From the NCBI RefSeq assembly GCF_963676685.1, contig NC_092357.1:18217607-18281606 (forward strand): 64,000 nucleotides of DNA. The letters run 5' to 3'. The translations under genes and the position numbers were made by a program. Below the pieces are notes generated by a model. That model made no database searches, was not told where the DNA came from, and saw only the letters and a list, made by a program, of their open reading frames with translations. Shown piece by piece: positions 23,201 through 34,175 of the stretch. This DNA comes from Mytilus edulis (taxonomy: Eukaryota > Mollusca > Bivalvia > Mytilida > Mytilidae). Position 1 is the first letter of the stretch; each line of letters begins with the position of its first letter.

Positions 23201-26200
23201 TTTTAATTTCTTGTGTACAATTTGGAAATTAGTATGGCGTTCATTATCACTGAACTAGTATATATTTGTTTAGGGGCCAGCTGAAAGACGCCTCCGGGTG
23301 CGGGAATTTCTCACTACATTGAAGACCTGTTGGTGACCTTCTGCTGTTGTGTTTTTTTTATTTGGTCGGGTTGTTGTCTCTTTGACACATTCCCCATTTC
23401 CAGTCTCAATTTTAAATAATATTAAATAAGAAACAACATAAAAAACTAAAGCAAAAACGGGGTGATCTACGGTGCTCCGGAAGGGTTAGCAGATCCTGCT
23501 TCACATCTAGCACCCGTCACACATTAAGTCTACTGTTTTTGTCATATATATGTGCATATGTATATAATCAGTATTTTTCACAGATTTGATATCCAGTAGT
23601 TGAATAGTCAAAGATACCATTTTTGAAACTGTTTACATATATCTATCAAGAATTCAAATAAAAATTATTTGTCTTTCTCTCATTTTTGTGTAAAATTGCG
23701 TCAAAAAGTTCGTTTTAAAAAACTGCTTATAAACATTCGACCATACGGTGACATGTAGTTGTTAACTTCTGTGTCATTTGGTGTCCTGTGGCGAGTTGTC
23801 GTTTCATTGGCAATTGTACAATTTCTTCTTATTTCAGTTATACTACAAAAAAACTCTGGACATACGGAAAATAGGGGCAGTCAAACAAAAAATAGCCCAT
23901 AATCATAATCATGATGTTCTCAAAAACTGAACAAGTATTAGAAAAAAAATTTATATTTGAAAAATCCTCTAGGGCCCAAATTCAGGGTCTGTCGCACTTC
24001 CGGAACACCTGAGATCATCCAAAGTTTTGTTGGGTTTCGTATCACTAAGTTTTTATTTTTGTATGTTATGTAATGTGGACTGCTGTTTGTCTTCTCGTCG
24101 GTATTCGTTTTTCGCTATGGCTGTGTCGGTTTGTTTTCGACCTTTGAGTTTGTTTGTTCTTTTGGTATCTTTTGTCTCTCATTTTCAATTTTACACTCCT
24201 TCAAAAGTGCAGATACACACTTTACATGAAGGAATTTGTGTACAGTTTAAAAGAAATAGTGACAATAGATCTTTGCAAGAGCAAAGTTACAAGAGTAGTC
24301 AGATCTGCACACACTTTTAGAGAATCGTGTAGCAGTCATGGGTACTCGTGTATGGCCGGGTAGTGATCGAAGAGTGGTCGAATGTGATCGCGTAGAGATC
24401 TGTTTTGGTCTAGTTGGTCTTGGATGTAAAAAATATAGAAGTCGCAATGATCATAAAGCGATCGGGCATTGGTCGAGTTAATCTGGAAATGATCGGATAT
24501 TAGTCGAGTCAATCTGGACATGATCGGATATTAGTCGAGTTAATCTGAAAATGATCGGATAGTAGTCGAGTTAATCTGAAAATGATCGGATATTAGTCGA
24601 GTTAATCTAGACATGATCAGATATTAGTCCAGTTAATCTGAAAATGATCAGATATTAGTCAGTTAATCAGAAAATGATCGGATATTAGTCGAGTTAATCT
24701 GGACATGATTGTATATTAGTCGAGAAAAGGTCGTGATGATCGAGTACTGATCGGTAAAATATTTGTATTCCGACAAAACTCGATCTCTACACAATCCTTT
24801 CCCGATCAATTTGATCGCTTCTCGACAAATTATCGATGTCTTCTCTGGTAGCTGGCTTTTCGTTCCTTAAGCGAATATTTTTGCCATGTCAAAAACTATC
24901 GTGTAGAAAGTATCAATTATTCAATAATGCCATAACGGGTAGATGCTTACATTCACGTCCTTTGATCTCTTTGGCAGTCTTACACATCTCCTTGTGATTA
25001 CAGTGGTTGTCGTTTGTGGTATGACTTAAACTTTTCTATTATTTTCGGGAACTTGTGTTGATTACGGTCTTTGTATATTTTGTTTTAATTTTTGTAGATT
25101 CGGTACAATGTAAAGCTTGGTATAATGTCATCTGTATATTATGGAACATTGTATGTTGACCTGGAAATTTTGGGGTTTTCAATTCTGTAAGGCTACTCTG
25201 TCATTACGTATTACCAACATCTCCTTTTTTCCTGTTTCGAATCTTATAAATATTCATTTAATGTATTTATACTCACAATTTGAATAGACACGACTGTCAC
25301 TTGGTGTATCTAAAAAAATTCGTGAAAGAATAAGTAACAGCGGTCAAGTATTGCGATTGAATCGTGAAAGATCTCGTATGGAATCGGGATGGACATTAAA
25401 TCGAGAAGACGCATGCAGGGTATATTAGTAAACAAATAATAAGTGCAAATTTAATAATAAAAAAAAAATGTCTGTCAAAATTTTTCAACATTATGAATGG
25501 TTTCTGAGATAACAAGAGTTGAAATTATCCCTGTTTTTACGTTTTACAAAAGTCATATTCCTGTTCAATACGTTATTGATATGACAAAATGTAAACAAAT
25601 TTGATTATATATCATTAAATAAATGACTTAACTGATATTCTCTTTCTCTGAACATATGTGCGATATTTATATTCCGAATGGCTCTCAAGATTATTTTTGT
25701 ATTTTTTTTTGTATTATATTTTGCAGTAGCTTTATCCGAAAGTGCATCAAATTTGGAATATTTATATATATTTGATATTTTCGATCGAGAAAGATCGAGT
25801 TACATTTTGTTTGTAATCCTGAAAAAGATCGTTAAAGATCCAGTATTGCTAACTAATATTTGTCGTTGAACAAATTATGGAAAATTATTTGATAGTTTTC
25901 AATACAATGCTATGAAAAATATATGGTAATGAAATACTAAACTTGAAATAAGGGCAACAATTACTAGACGCTACTTTCGGTGTATAAAATGGAACTTCAG
26001 GCGTCATATGCTAGCTTTTATTCCGCTGATTCGAAAATTATATGGTATATAAGTCACAATAAGTAATATTGCATTACGACCAAGAGCTTCAGAGCGACCA
26101 GTACCAACTTGATTCGAGTGCATCTAGACTCGAGCTAGAAAAAAAAGCAGTAAGACAAAACATTTATTTTGAATAAAATATTCTAGTAATGTTTTTGTCT

Positions 26201-27227
26201 TTATTGATAAAAAAATAATAATAATAATGTCAAGGCAAACTCATGAGTCAGGAAATAAACAGACAACGCCATGGCTAAAAAAATAAATAATAAATAAATA
26301 CTGAGCAACATGAACCCAAACAAACGATGACCCGGAAGGGTAATCCGATCCTTCATGTAACACCCGTCGTGTTGTAAATGTTAGTCAAAAATTCGGAAAC
26401 AAGTCTCATTAATAAAAAACGAGATAAAATTTATATGTTTTTATGGGGGTTTTGTTGCTGTGGTTTTTTTTAATTCGTGTGAACTCTAACATCAATTTAA
26501 ATGCACTGTATAAAGGCAACAGTATTCTACCGCTGTTCGAAATTTATAAATCGGTTGTGAAAAACAAATCCGGGTTCCAAACTAAAACTGATGGAAACAC
26601 ATCAAATATAAGAGGAAAACAACGACACAACAGAAACACTAAAATGCAACACACACAGAAACGAACTATAAGATAACAATAGCCATTTTCCCGACTTGAT
26701 AAGTTTTTCCCATACTTTTATCTTGTTCATATATTTTTACGTCGCTATTTATCAATACCTAAATACAGTAGAGTGTGAAATATGTCGGAATTCCCTACAT
26801 TCGTTACATCAATGTCCGCATGTTATTTTATTTAAGTCAAAGGTTAAATTGATATTGTTTGGGATGAAGTGATTTCATGTTGAAAAAGGAATATGTAAAT
26901 ACTTGACACGTTTATTCTTTTAACTCTTAATGAACATGTTGAAAATTGTTTTTTAACAAATATAGCGCACACTGAATTAGTATCGTTCATTACCGTAAAC
27001 AGAAGAGAACGTTTATACTTACAGTGCTTTTCTGTGAATCTTTCCTTTGTGATGAAGAACGTGACAACACCTGTTATAACTATTGCAAGAAAACAAAACA
27101 ATAATGGTAAATAACAGCCATAATGATATTTGTATCTTAGGCCGACGATGGATATCGGCTTGTCATGGCAGAGGAATATTGGGTATTGTAGTGTTGCCAT
27201 CATTGGAAGACTCTTTCGTTTGCTCAT
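19058..27227 (-). CDS. Gene 1: type II transmembrane protein with EGF-like and IgGFc-binding domains (join of 4 exons)
   Basis: Predicted join, read on the minus strand: 27227-27023, 25309-25277, 21932-21825, 20280-19058; 1569 nt, 522 residues. All introns are GT/AG and all junctions are phase 1. Residues 37-60 form one hydrophobic helix after a basic, cytoplasmic-type N-terminus, with no cleavable signal peptide, so a type II surface protein is inferred. Residues 80-115 are an EGF-like module with six cysteines. Residues 116-522 match the IgGFc-binding domain family (Pfam IgGFc_binding), including the terminal GYGFPGGM motif. Family members include mucus and secreted adhesive proteins; the ligand here is unknown. 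It is paralogous to gene 2, 12 kb upstream on the same strand, but has one EGF exon instead of four. The start is the least certain part. Confidence 0.75.
20281..21824 (-). other. Gene 1 intron 3
   Basis: 1.5 kb between the EGF exon and the IgGFc exon. It holds AT-rich sequence and, at about 21580-21680, a family E fragment (AACCCCGCTGCAATC). No further EGF exon was found here. Confidence 0.6.
21825..21932 (-). CDS. Gene 1 exon 3: single EGF-like module
   Basis: A 108-nt exon, phase 1 on both sides, with acceptor AATTTCAG and donor GTAAATAA. It encodes 36 residues with cysteine spacing C-x4-C-x5-C-x8-C-x-C-x8-C and the motif [10 protein letters not shown]. It lacks the calcium-binding consensus. 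It closely resembles the fourth EGF exon of gene 2 ([16 protein letters not shown]). Confidence 0.88.
22441..22790. repeat. CGAC/GATC-rich degenerate repeat, left arm in gene 1 intron 2
   Basis: Dense in CGAC, CTCGA and CGATC words (ATCGATCAGATCAACTCGAT, GACTCCTTGGTGATTCC, CTCGATCAGACCAGGTCGAC). The reverse complement has the character of the array at 24340-24830, so the two look like opposed arms around about 1.5 kb of other repeats. Confidence 0.55.
22791..24339. repeat. Repeat-filled part of gene 1 intron 2
   Basis: Contains a family D fragment at about 22985-23090, a family E copy at 23091-23410 (AACCCCGCTGCATTTTTGCG, GGGGCCAGCTGAAAGACGCC), another D fragment at 23400-23520, a family A fragment at 23740-23830 and a reversed D-like piece at 23970-24190. 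The open frames at 24027-24363 lie in this repeat and are not genes. Confidence 0.6.
24455..24735 (+). repeat. 31-bp satellite, GATCGGATATTAGTCGAGTTAATCTG type
   Basis: GATCGGATAT begins at 24491, 24522 and, as GATCGGATAG, at 24553, an exact 31-bp step. About eight units with substitutions run from 24460 to 24730. Flanking 24340-24455 and 24735-24840 hold degenerate relatives. It lies in gene 1 intron 2. Confidence 0.85.
25277..25309 (-). CDS. Gene 1 exon 2: 33-nt juxtamembrane linker
   Basis: Flanked by acceptor TTTTTTTAG and donor GTGAGTAT. It is 33 nt, phase 1 to phase 1, encoding YTPSDSRVYSN between the membrane helix and the EGF module. It was identified by phase, splice consensus and position equivalent to the 51-nt linker exon of gene 2. 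A microexon this small needs transcript proof. Confidence 0.55.
25310..27022. other. Gene 1 intron 1, repeat-bearing
   Basis: Holds more GATCGAG-rich sequence at 25330-25440, 25780-25840 and 26080-26140 (GATCGAGAAAGATCGAG), a family D fragment at 26225-26370 and a family B copy at 26511-26700. No coding exon was recognised. Confidence 0.55.
27023..27227 (-). CDS. Gene 1 exon 1: cytoplasmic tail and signal-anchor helix
   Basis: Begins MSKRKSLPMM and encodes the helix LPLLFCFLAIVITGVVTFFI before KERFTEKH. The donor is CACT|GTAAGTAT (phase 1). An in-frame TAA lies two codons before this ATG. A second ATG at 27319, in the same frame, opens MATAHQHVYTNTS and ends at that TAA after 30 residues. 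The start could therefore be ATG 27227, or the exon may carry a nonsense change or have another 5' exon. Confidence 0.6.
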
Positions 27228-27619
27228 ACGTTATTTCGTCGTACTCTGCAATTTCACTTCTGGATTTGTTTTCGCTGCATTGAAACTTGTATTGGTATAA
27301 ACATGTTGATGTGCGGTTGCCATCTTGTAATCTTACCAGAAGTTATCTGCAGTAAATAAATGAATCACTAAAGAGTAACTCGGAATGTTTACTTCAAAAA
27401 ATGCTTCATGATTTAGAGTTTAAAACTTTTGGCTTTTGTTTGGTTGGATATTTTTGATACCTTGATTTTTCAAGCAAACACAAATTTATTTATTCGTTAT
27501 AAATCTGGCTTTTTTGAAGTTTAAAACTCTCTAAGTTGTTTACCATCAACCGTTTTTTATATTTATTAAGCTTTGGAATGGCACATATTCTTTCTGATTA
27601 TCGGAGAGAAAAAATATGT

Positions 27620-27935
27620 CCGATTCGAAAAGAGGTTTAGGATCCCGCTTACATGTTTAACCCCGCCACATTCTGTATGTATGTGCCTGTCCTAAGTCAG
27701 GAGCCTGTAATGCAGTGATTGTCGTTTGTTTATGTGTTACATATTTGTTTTTCGTTCATTGTGTTTTTGTACATGAATAAGGTGGTTAGTCCTATCGTTT
27801 GAAAGGTTTTACATTGTCATTTTGGGGCATTTTATAGCTAACTATGCGGTATGGGTTGTGCTCATTGTTGAAGGCCGTACCGTGACCTATTGTTGTAGAT
27901 AGTTATCTCATTGGCTTCATACAATCATTCTTTTG
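27620..27935 (+). repeat. Family E/A composite repeat upstream of gene 1
   Basis: AACCCCGCCACATTCTGTAT, CCTAAGTCAGGAGCCTGTAA, GTTACATATTTGTTTTTCGT and the core GCGGTATGGGTTGTGCTCAT occur in the same order as at 56460-56785. It is about 300 bp upstream of the predicted gene 1 start, so any promoter is probably confined to 27230-27620. Confidence 0.7.
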
Positions 27936-29497
27936 TATCTGTCACCGTAGATATTTATTAGAGTACAGCCGTATACACGTTCTACACTATATGTTATGTG
28001 TACTTAGATATAGGAAGATGTGGTGTGAGTGCCAATGAGACAACTCTCCATCCATATGTTTACTACTATTACGCATGCATTCATACATCCACTCATTGTT
28101 TCATTCATTCATTCATTGAAGGACAGTTACAAAAAGACTTTATTATATGTTCTACTCTGCACGAATTTATTATGCTTGCAACCCCGCCTCTTTTCTAGTA
28201 CTATATAACTTTGTACTCGTTTCACATTTTAGAACAAACGCTACATAAGGGACACATAACTTTTTTCCAATTTTCAGCTTAGCTCATTTGACTTTTAGGC
28301 CATTATAAAGCATGTACTTTAATTCATAGTTCATATTAAAAGGAAACTTCAAGTTAACATTTGAAATAATGTTTATTTTATTTATGTATTTTCAGAGTGT
28401 AATAAATGGTTCGCAACTTTATATTCGTCATATTCATCAACGCCCTATTAAATAGAGCAAAGGGGCCATTTATCCTACGACATATCATACGTTTTAACTA
28501 CCACTATTGTAACACTTTCAATCATTAAATTTACGATCTGAGCAGTTTTTATAGAGTCGGCACTTGAAAGTTTGACATAATTATGACAATAGCACAAAAA
28601 GTGTAAATAAAGCCTCTTTTTAATGTGCAAAACACGAAATTCATCTATATATTTTTACATTATACTTCACGAACTGATTTGGTTTAGTCTATGGTTTTGC
28701 ATTATGGTAGAGTTGTATAAGAAGATAAATGAAATTATGAAAATATGAAAATATCTGTAAAGACAGTCTGACAAAATAAATTTGAGCTTCTCCCTTGTTG
28801 GTACAAATGATCGACCCTTACGTGTCCATGAAAACACCTTAATGCTTCATCTTGCGTCAATATCTAAGTGTTGTTATACTCCTGTCTTAGTCTTACTTCA
28901 ATGCTATATACCTTTGTCAGGCTTTCAATGCAAATAAAACATAGTTTTGAACGATATATAACATCAAGGAGATGTGATACGATTTTGTCAATGGAACAAC
29001 TATCCACAAGAGTTAAAACGACGCGGAAATAAACCATAATAGACATCCGTCCACCCTTTGTAATAAGAAATACCCAAACCGTTTATTTAGCTACCAAAGG
29101 TCCCGACAGAAAACGCATGTTGGGACTAAAATAAAATCTTAAAAAAACTTAAAGTAATCCACGTAAGTCCATATAAGCTGACAAAAGCAAACGCTACCAA
29201 CGAGCCAAACACGTAAAAAGTTAAACATCTGCTATATTCCCGATATTTCATCCAGGTATTTTGTCAAAAACAATGATGTCTAAAAATCTAGGGTTTTTGC
29301 AAGCTTAACTTCCCACTTGTATGAAATTAATTTAAAGTTCCGTTTTATTGTTAAATTTGGTGAGGACCCAAACCCACATATAATTTTGACATTTTCGGCA
29401 TTTGTTTTAATCGTTCATAGTACATAGTATCTGGCATGATACGGGTCAATCTTCTTCTCACATACTTTATGATGGTATGATCCTGAACCCGTAGCGG
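27936..29497. other. Intergenic DNA, no gene seen
   Basis: A forward family A fragment lies at 28015-28050 (GTGCCAATGAGACAACTCTC), and a more diverged one at about 28970-29040 followed by a stretch to 29250. The rest is unstructured AT-rich DNA. Confidence 0.55.
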
Positions 29498-30558
29498 GTG
29501 GGGTTATCATTCGATGTCATAGATCACAGAATTCTTCTAGAACGTCTGTCATTTTCATATGACATAACTGGTTGCGCTCTCGAATGGATTAAGTCGTATT
29601 TGACGAATAGACATCCGCGTGTGGTGATTGGAACAACTACATCGAAGAAATGTCATCTAACATTCAGTGTTTCGCAAGGTTACATGATAGGCCCGAAATT
29701 GTACTGTCTTTTCTCTAGGCCAATAGGTGAAATATGCCGTTGCCATGGCATGACATATCACTGCTATGAGGACGACACACAAGTTAACATGGTTATCAAG
29801 CCACTAGACAACTGGGAAAACTATTTTTCGAAACTTGAACTATGTCTTTCCGACATTAGTTTACGGATGTCAACAAATATGTTAAAACTGAATCAAGATA
29901 AAACCGAACTTATCATATTCACACCGAAACATCTGAAGACTAGTGTACCAAATCTCCAATTCAAAGTCGGCAATACTGTTATATGTAGTGTATCCTGCGT
30001 GAAACACCTAGGTGTATATTTTGATCAACACCTAACGATGGAACGGCAAGTTTCTGCCATAGTCAAATCCTGTCATTATCACATCAGTAATAGTGGACGC
30101 ATTCGCAGCTTCATAACAACAACTGCTTGCAAAACACTACTGAACAGTCTAGTAACATCCATTTTGATTATCCATTGATTATGGGAATATTCTGCTGAAT
30201 GGTATCAACAAGACTACATAGAAAAGATTACAAAAAGTACAAAATTCAGCAGCTCGTCTTATCATCAGGACAAGCAAACATGAACACATAACACCGATAC
30301 TTTCTAATTTACATTGGTTACCCGTCAAATATAGACAACAATACAAAATACTGCCTTATGTGTACAGCGCTTTGAATGACATTGGCCCTGCTTACATTCG
30401 GGAACTAGTCAATCTACACGTGCCAAACCGATCTTTGCGTTCAAGTTCCACAAAACCACTCACAGTTCCAAAAAGGAAGACGAAGACGTACTGTGAAAGA
30501 CAATTTGATTGGGAAGCGGCATCTCTATGGAACAATTTCCCGAACAGCTTTAGTCCCT
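29498..30558 (+). pseudogene. Non-LTR retrotransposon reverse transcriptase, decayed C-terminal half
   Basis: The first 226 codons (29498-30175) contain reverse transcriptase landmarks in order: motif A SFDVIDHRILLERL, motif B VSQGYMIGP (usually SQGSVLGP), motif C YEDDTQ (usually YADDTQ) and the downstream KLNQDKTE block and CVKHLGVYFDQ. A stop at 30176 breaks it. The homology then continues, with a further TAG, through KVQNSAARLI, LHWLPVKYR and VPKRKTKTY to LWNNFPNSF at about 30550. The altered catalytic motif, missing N-terminal half and stops mean it is inactive. It resembles the CR1/L2/Jockey group, but I cannot place it more precisely. Confidence 0.85.
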
Positions 30559-30714
30559 AGAGTGTTTTAAAGTTCAGCTAAAAAATTCATTTTTATCGCA
30601 TTGTTTTTAATTACATTGAATTCTTCTCTCTTTTCCGGGCTTTTTTACTCTTTGTATTTCGTTTTAGAGTTTTTGCTTGTTCTGCCTGCTTTTAGCCTAT
30701 ATTGTTATTTTGGC

Positions 30715-30795
30715 CACGAGCATCACTGAAGAGACATGTATTGTCGAAATGCGCATCTGGTGCAAGAAAATTGGTACCGTTAATTTTTTTATTGT
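30715..30795 (+). repeat. SINE-like domain with hammerhead-like core, copy 2 (GAAA intact)
   Basis: CATCACTGAAGAGACATGTA continues into TTGTCGAAATGCGCATCTGG and TGCAAG. A GACA/TGTC stem is followed by GAAA, then a UGCGC/GUGCA stem. The downstream GGTACC is shared with the copy at 40790. Confidence 0.6.
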
Positions 30796-31010
30796 TAATT
30801 TTTAATTCTTTGTTTTAACATGTTTTTCGTATTAACCTTGTATTTCATGGTAGGCGTTTTTTATTTCAGTATTTGAATCTGACACGCTGTTTTATGTTAT
30901 TGTCATTGATTTGTTTTAATTACCATGTGTATGTACAGCGCCTTAGAGTAATTTTTATTTTTTATATATGGCGCTTCATAAGTTTTCATTATTATTATTA
31001 TTATTATTGC

Positions 31011-32148
31011 CCTCTATTTTCATAAAGTGAAATAGAGTTTAATTGAGGTCTTAAACTGGCATATCAGGGTTTTTTTCTGTCACCTGTTCTGACATCGAAA
31101 TCAAACTTCATTAAAACTGATTATTTTTCTGTGTATTGTTGTGTGTTTGTTTATTCTACTTTCGCTTAAGGCATAATGGGGTTGAGATCTTACAAAACAT
31201 GATTAACCCCACTGCACAATGCTTCTGTCCCAAGTCAGATGCCTCTGATCTTTGTTAGTCTTGTATATAAATTTTGGTTCATTGATATGTTTCGGAGTTT
31301 AGTGTTACGTATATTTTTTGCTGATCTAGTACACAATTATGTTGGGTACGGGTTCTTGATTTACTTGCTGTTTTGAATCACATTTGGTGGTCGTTGGCGT
31401 TTTTGTTTTTATCTTTCGTCGGGATATTAACTATTTAACACATCCCCAGTTTCCATCCTCAAATTTTACCTTCTCGATATAATAAAAAGTTAGTAATTAC
31501 AGGGCAATCAAGAACAAAACAATTTTAAAAATGAAGCATACTACAACTTACCCAAACTTTTTGACAGAATTGCATGTAAAACTAGTAAAGAAATGTTAGC
31601 TTAACAATGAGAAGGAAAATGAAACTTTGAAAAGGATGTCACTACTAATAATAATGAATTAAAAATAGGAATTTAACCCATAAATAACATAAATCATAGA
31701 AACAGACAGATAAAAGTGTATTCAGTAACTTCCTTTTAAAAACAAAATAAAATGTTTTACTACCATTGCACAGTTTGTGACAATATCTAGGGTTCGTGGT
31801 ATAAACTTTCAATTATTTGTATAATGTTTTGCTTTGTCTTTTTGCATGATATCTGTTGTAAAAATCTTATGTTTTCCTTTGTTTCAATCATATTTTATTT
31901 TATTTCTGTCAATGTCTTGAAAAGCGAATAAAACAGGTTTTAGTTTGAAAACACACATAGAGACCATTGGTTTTCCCGATTGAATGGTTTTACACAAATA
32001 TTTTGTAGGACAATTTATAGCTCCGTGTTTAAGGCCGTAACTTTAACTATAATAGTTTACTTTTATAAATTGTGACTTGGATGGACAGTTGTCTCATTGG
32101 AACTCATACCACATCTTTCTATATATGTTATCGGCATTTTCTTAATTT
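31011..32148. repeat. Family E and family A repeats
   Basis: Family E at about 31160-31470 (AACCCCACTGCACAATGCTT, GTCTTGTATATAAATTTTGG), diverged family A at 31955-32125 (GACAGTTGTCTCATTGGAAC). Between them no gene is seen. Confidence 0.55.
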
Positions 32149-32287
32149 AGGCATTTTGTCAAATGCCTGAAAACTATAGGCATTTTGTAAAATGCCTGCA
32201 AGATTCAGTCATTATACATAATGACTAATTTTTTTAGGCATTTTACAAAATACCTGGAAAAAATGAAAGGTATTTAACAAAATGACT
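32149..32287. repeat. Array of five 20-bp palindromes at about 29-bp spacing
   Basis: Near-perfect palindromes of exactly 20 bp start at 32149, 32178, 32207 and 32236, a constant 29-bp step, with a degenerate fifth at 32268. Examples are AGGCATTTTGTAAAATGCCT and AGTCATTATACATAATGACT. The 9-bp spacers differ from each other. Each unit can form a short hairpin. Confidence 0.85.
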
Positions 32288-33619
32288 GAAATCATTTTAT
32301 AGAATGAAATGTTTAAAAAAAATAAGTGAACGCTCTGATCACCGATTGGGTTTTATTTATAATAATTACTGAATGAAAAAGGAGAGTTTCATTCGTCGTA
32401 TACAAACAACAGATCGTCAGCGATTTAAACAACATTTTTTAAATCATAAGTTGCAGAGATTAGTGAAAGTGGCCTATCAAACATGTAAGCAGAAAGACAA
32501 TACAACTTACCCAAACTACAAACAGTTGATTTACTGATTTGAATTTGACTGATGAAAAGATATAATAATCTTTAAACAGGATAGCACTACTCATAGCAGT
32601 TATAACAGGAATAATCACTTGAATAGTGTGGAACTGGGAATTTTATAACAAAATATGTCCTGCCTTTTATATTGTGTATGATCAAATAAAATTTAAGGAC
32701 AAGAATTAAACAAACAAGAAGTATGCTATAAATTATATTCTAACACACGAACAAAATGCACTAAAATAAATGCAAATCAAGCGGTCCGTAATTGTTTTTG
32801 TGCATAAAAAGCACGCATGATGAAAAAGAAATTGACTAAAAATGAACGTAAATTTAACTGGGGTATCCTGTTTTTTAGGTTAATCTGCTTAACAGATAGG
32901 TGTCCTATACTTGTTAATGTTTGTGTCATTTTGGTCTTTTGTGGATAGTTATCTCATTGGCAATCATACCACATCTTCTTTTTTATATTAACAAATTTTT
33001 TTTCTTCTTCTGTTTTTCAGACATTAAACATGTTTGGTTTTGATATCAAAATCTAATAGATAATATCGTTTATTGATGGCTTTGCATACATAAATTAAAT
33101 TCAAAAATAAAAAAAGCAATGAATGAGTCTGTTAAATTTGATGTATGCCTTTCGTGCTTCTTTATTAATTTTTTTTTGTATTGTTAAGATACATGTGGTA
33201 CTTGTACATCCTGTCATTATTGTTTATGATATTCTCGTCTTCTTGTCTATCATTTAGCTAATGTGCTATTAGTCTTTTGGTGTTACTTGAAAGCTAGTAT
33301 TTTTTGGGCTTGTCTTTCATTTTTGCTATTAGCTTTGTCTTTATACCTTTTTATGTTTCTTTGTTTCGTATATGAAATGACTCTGTACTTATATATCCCG
33401 TCATTATGTAAATGTACTATGGTAAATTAGTGTATTCTGTTTTTGTTTTTTTTTAAGTTTTCCCTAATATGCTTAGTTTGTATTTCAATATGTGCTTCTT
33501 TGTTAGCTTTATGTATTTTGTTTAATAATATTGACTATAGCACAATGTTAACTGCTGTATTTTTACCTATTATGTATGTTTGTTTTGATCACGAATCGCT
33601 GTCATTATAATGAAATTTA
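32288..33619. other. Intergenic DNA with a family A fragment
   Basis: A partial family A copy lies at 32880-32990 (GGCAATCATACCACATCTTC). Otherwise AT-rich DNA without recognisable genes. Confidence 0.55.
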
Positions 33620-33860
33620 ATGCAACAGTCATACGAGTGAGAGGTTTAGCTAGCTATTAAACCAAGTTCAATTCACTTTTTTCTACATAAGATACGAAAA
33701 TGTCTGTACCAAGTCAGGCATATGACAGTTGTTATTCATTCGTTCGATGTGTTTGGTCTTTTAACTTTGCCATTTGATTCCGTTTCAATCTTTATGGAGT
33801 ACAGCATTCTTGTGATTTTACTTTTTTCAAAACGGAAAGTACTTAATCAAATGGGAAATT
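33620..33860 (+). repeat. Dispersed repeat family C, copy
   Basis: CATACGAGTGAGAGGTTTAG through AAGTCAGGCATATGACAGTT to TTGTGATTTTACTTTTTTC, in the same order as at 10305-10515. The 73-residue open frame starting here is repeat-derived. Confidence 0.7.
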
Positions 33861-33884
33861 CAAAAGCTAAAACGCACAAGAATG

Positions 33885-34175
33885 TGTCCCCAGTACACGA
33901 ATGCCGCACTCGCACTATCACTTTCTATGTTCAATGGACCTGAAATTGGGGTTAAAACTCTAATTTGGCATTAAAATTAGATAGATCATATCATAGGAAA
34001 GATGTTTACTAAGTTTAAAGAAGATTGGACTACAACTTTCACATGAAACGGGACAGAGGGACAAACGAACGAAAAGACGATACGACGGACGGTCGGACGG
34101 AAGAACGGACGAACGAACGAATCGACGCAAAGACCAGGAAAAATAATGCCTGTCTACTATAGTAGGTAGGACATA
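33885..34175 (-). repeat. Dispersed repeat family F, reversed copy
   Basis: ATGTGTCCCCAGTACACGAA, CACTATCACTTTCTATGTTC and a long purine-rich run of ACGGACGGTCGGACGG type match the reverse complement of the 8461-8900 element. It ends at GTAGGTAGGACATAAA. Confidence 0.65.

Larger units (their letters stand above)
29498..31010 (+). mobile_element. 5'-truncated non-LTR retrotransposon with 3' (ATT)n tail
   Basis: The RT relic is followed by about 450 bp of AT-rich 3' sequence with TGTACAGCGCCTTAGAG and ATATGGCGCTTCATAAG, ending in seven ATT units at about 30988-31008. A simple-repeat 3' end is typical of CR1/L2-type LINEs. A SINE-like domain copy (30718-30790) lies inside the 3' part, either native or nested. 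Confidence 0.7.

Noticed and set aside
24027-24521. Several 60-97 codon frames on both strands
   Set aside because: They lie in reversed family D sequence and the GATC-rich satellite and lack motifs.
32149-32287. CRISPR array
   Set aside because: Repeats are palindromes that differ between units, spacers are only about 9 bp, there are no cas genes, and the host is an animal.
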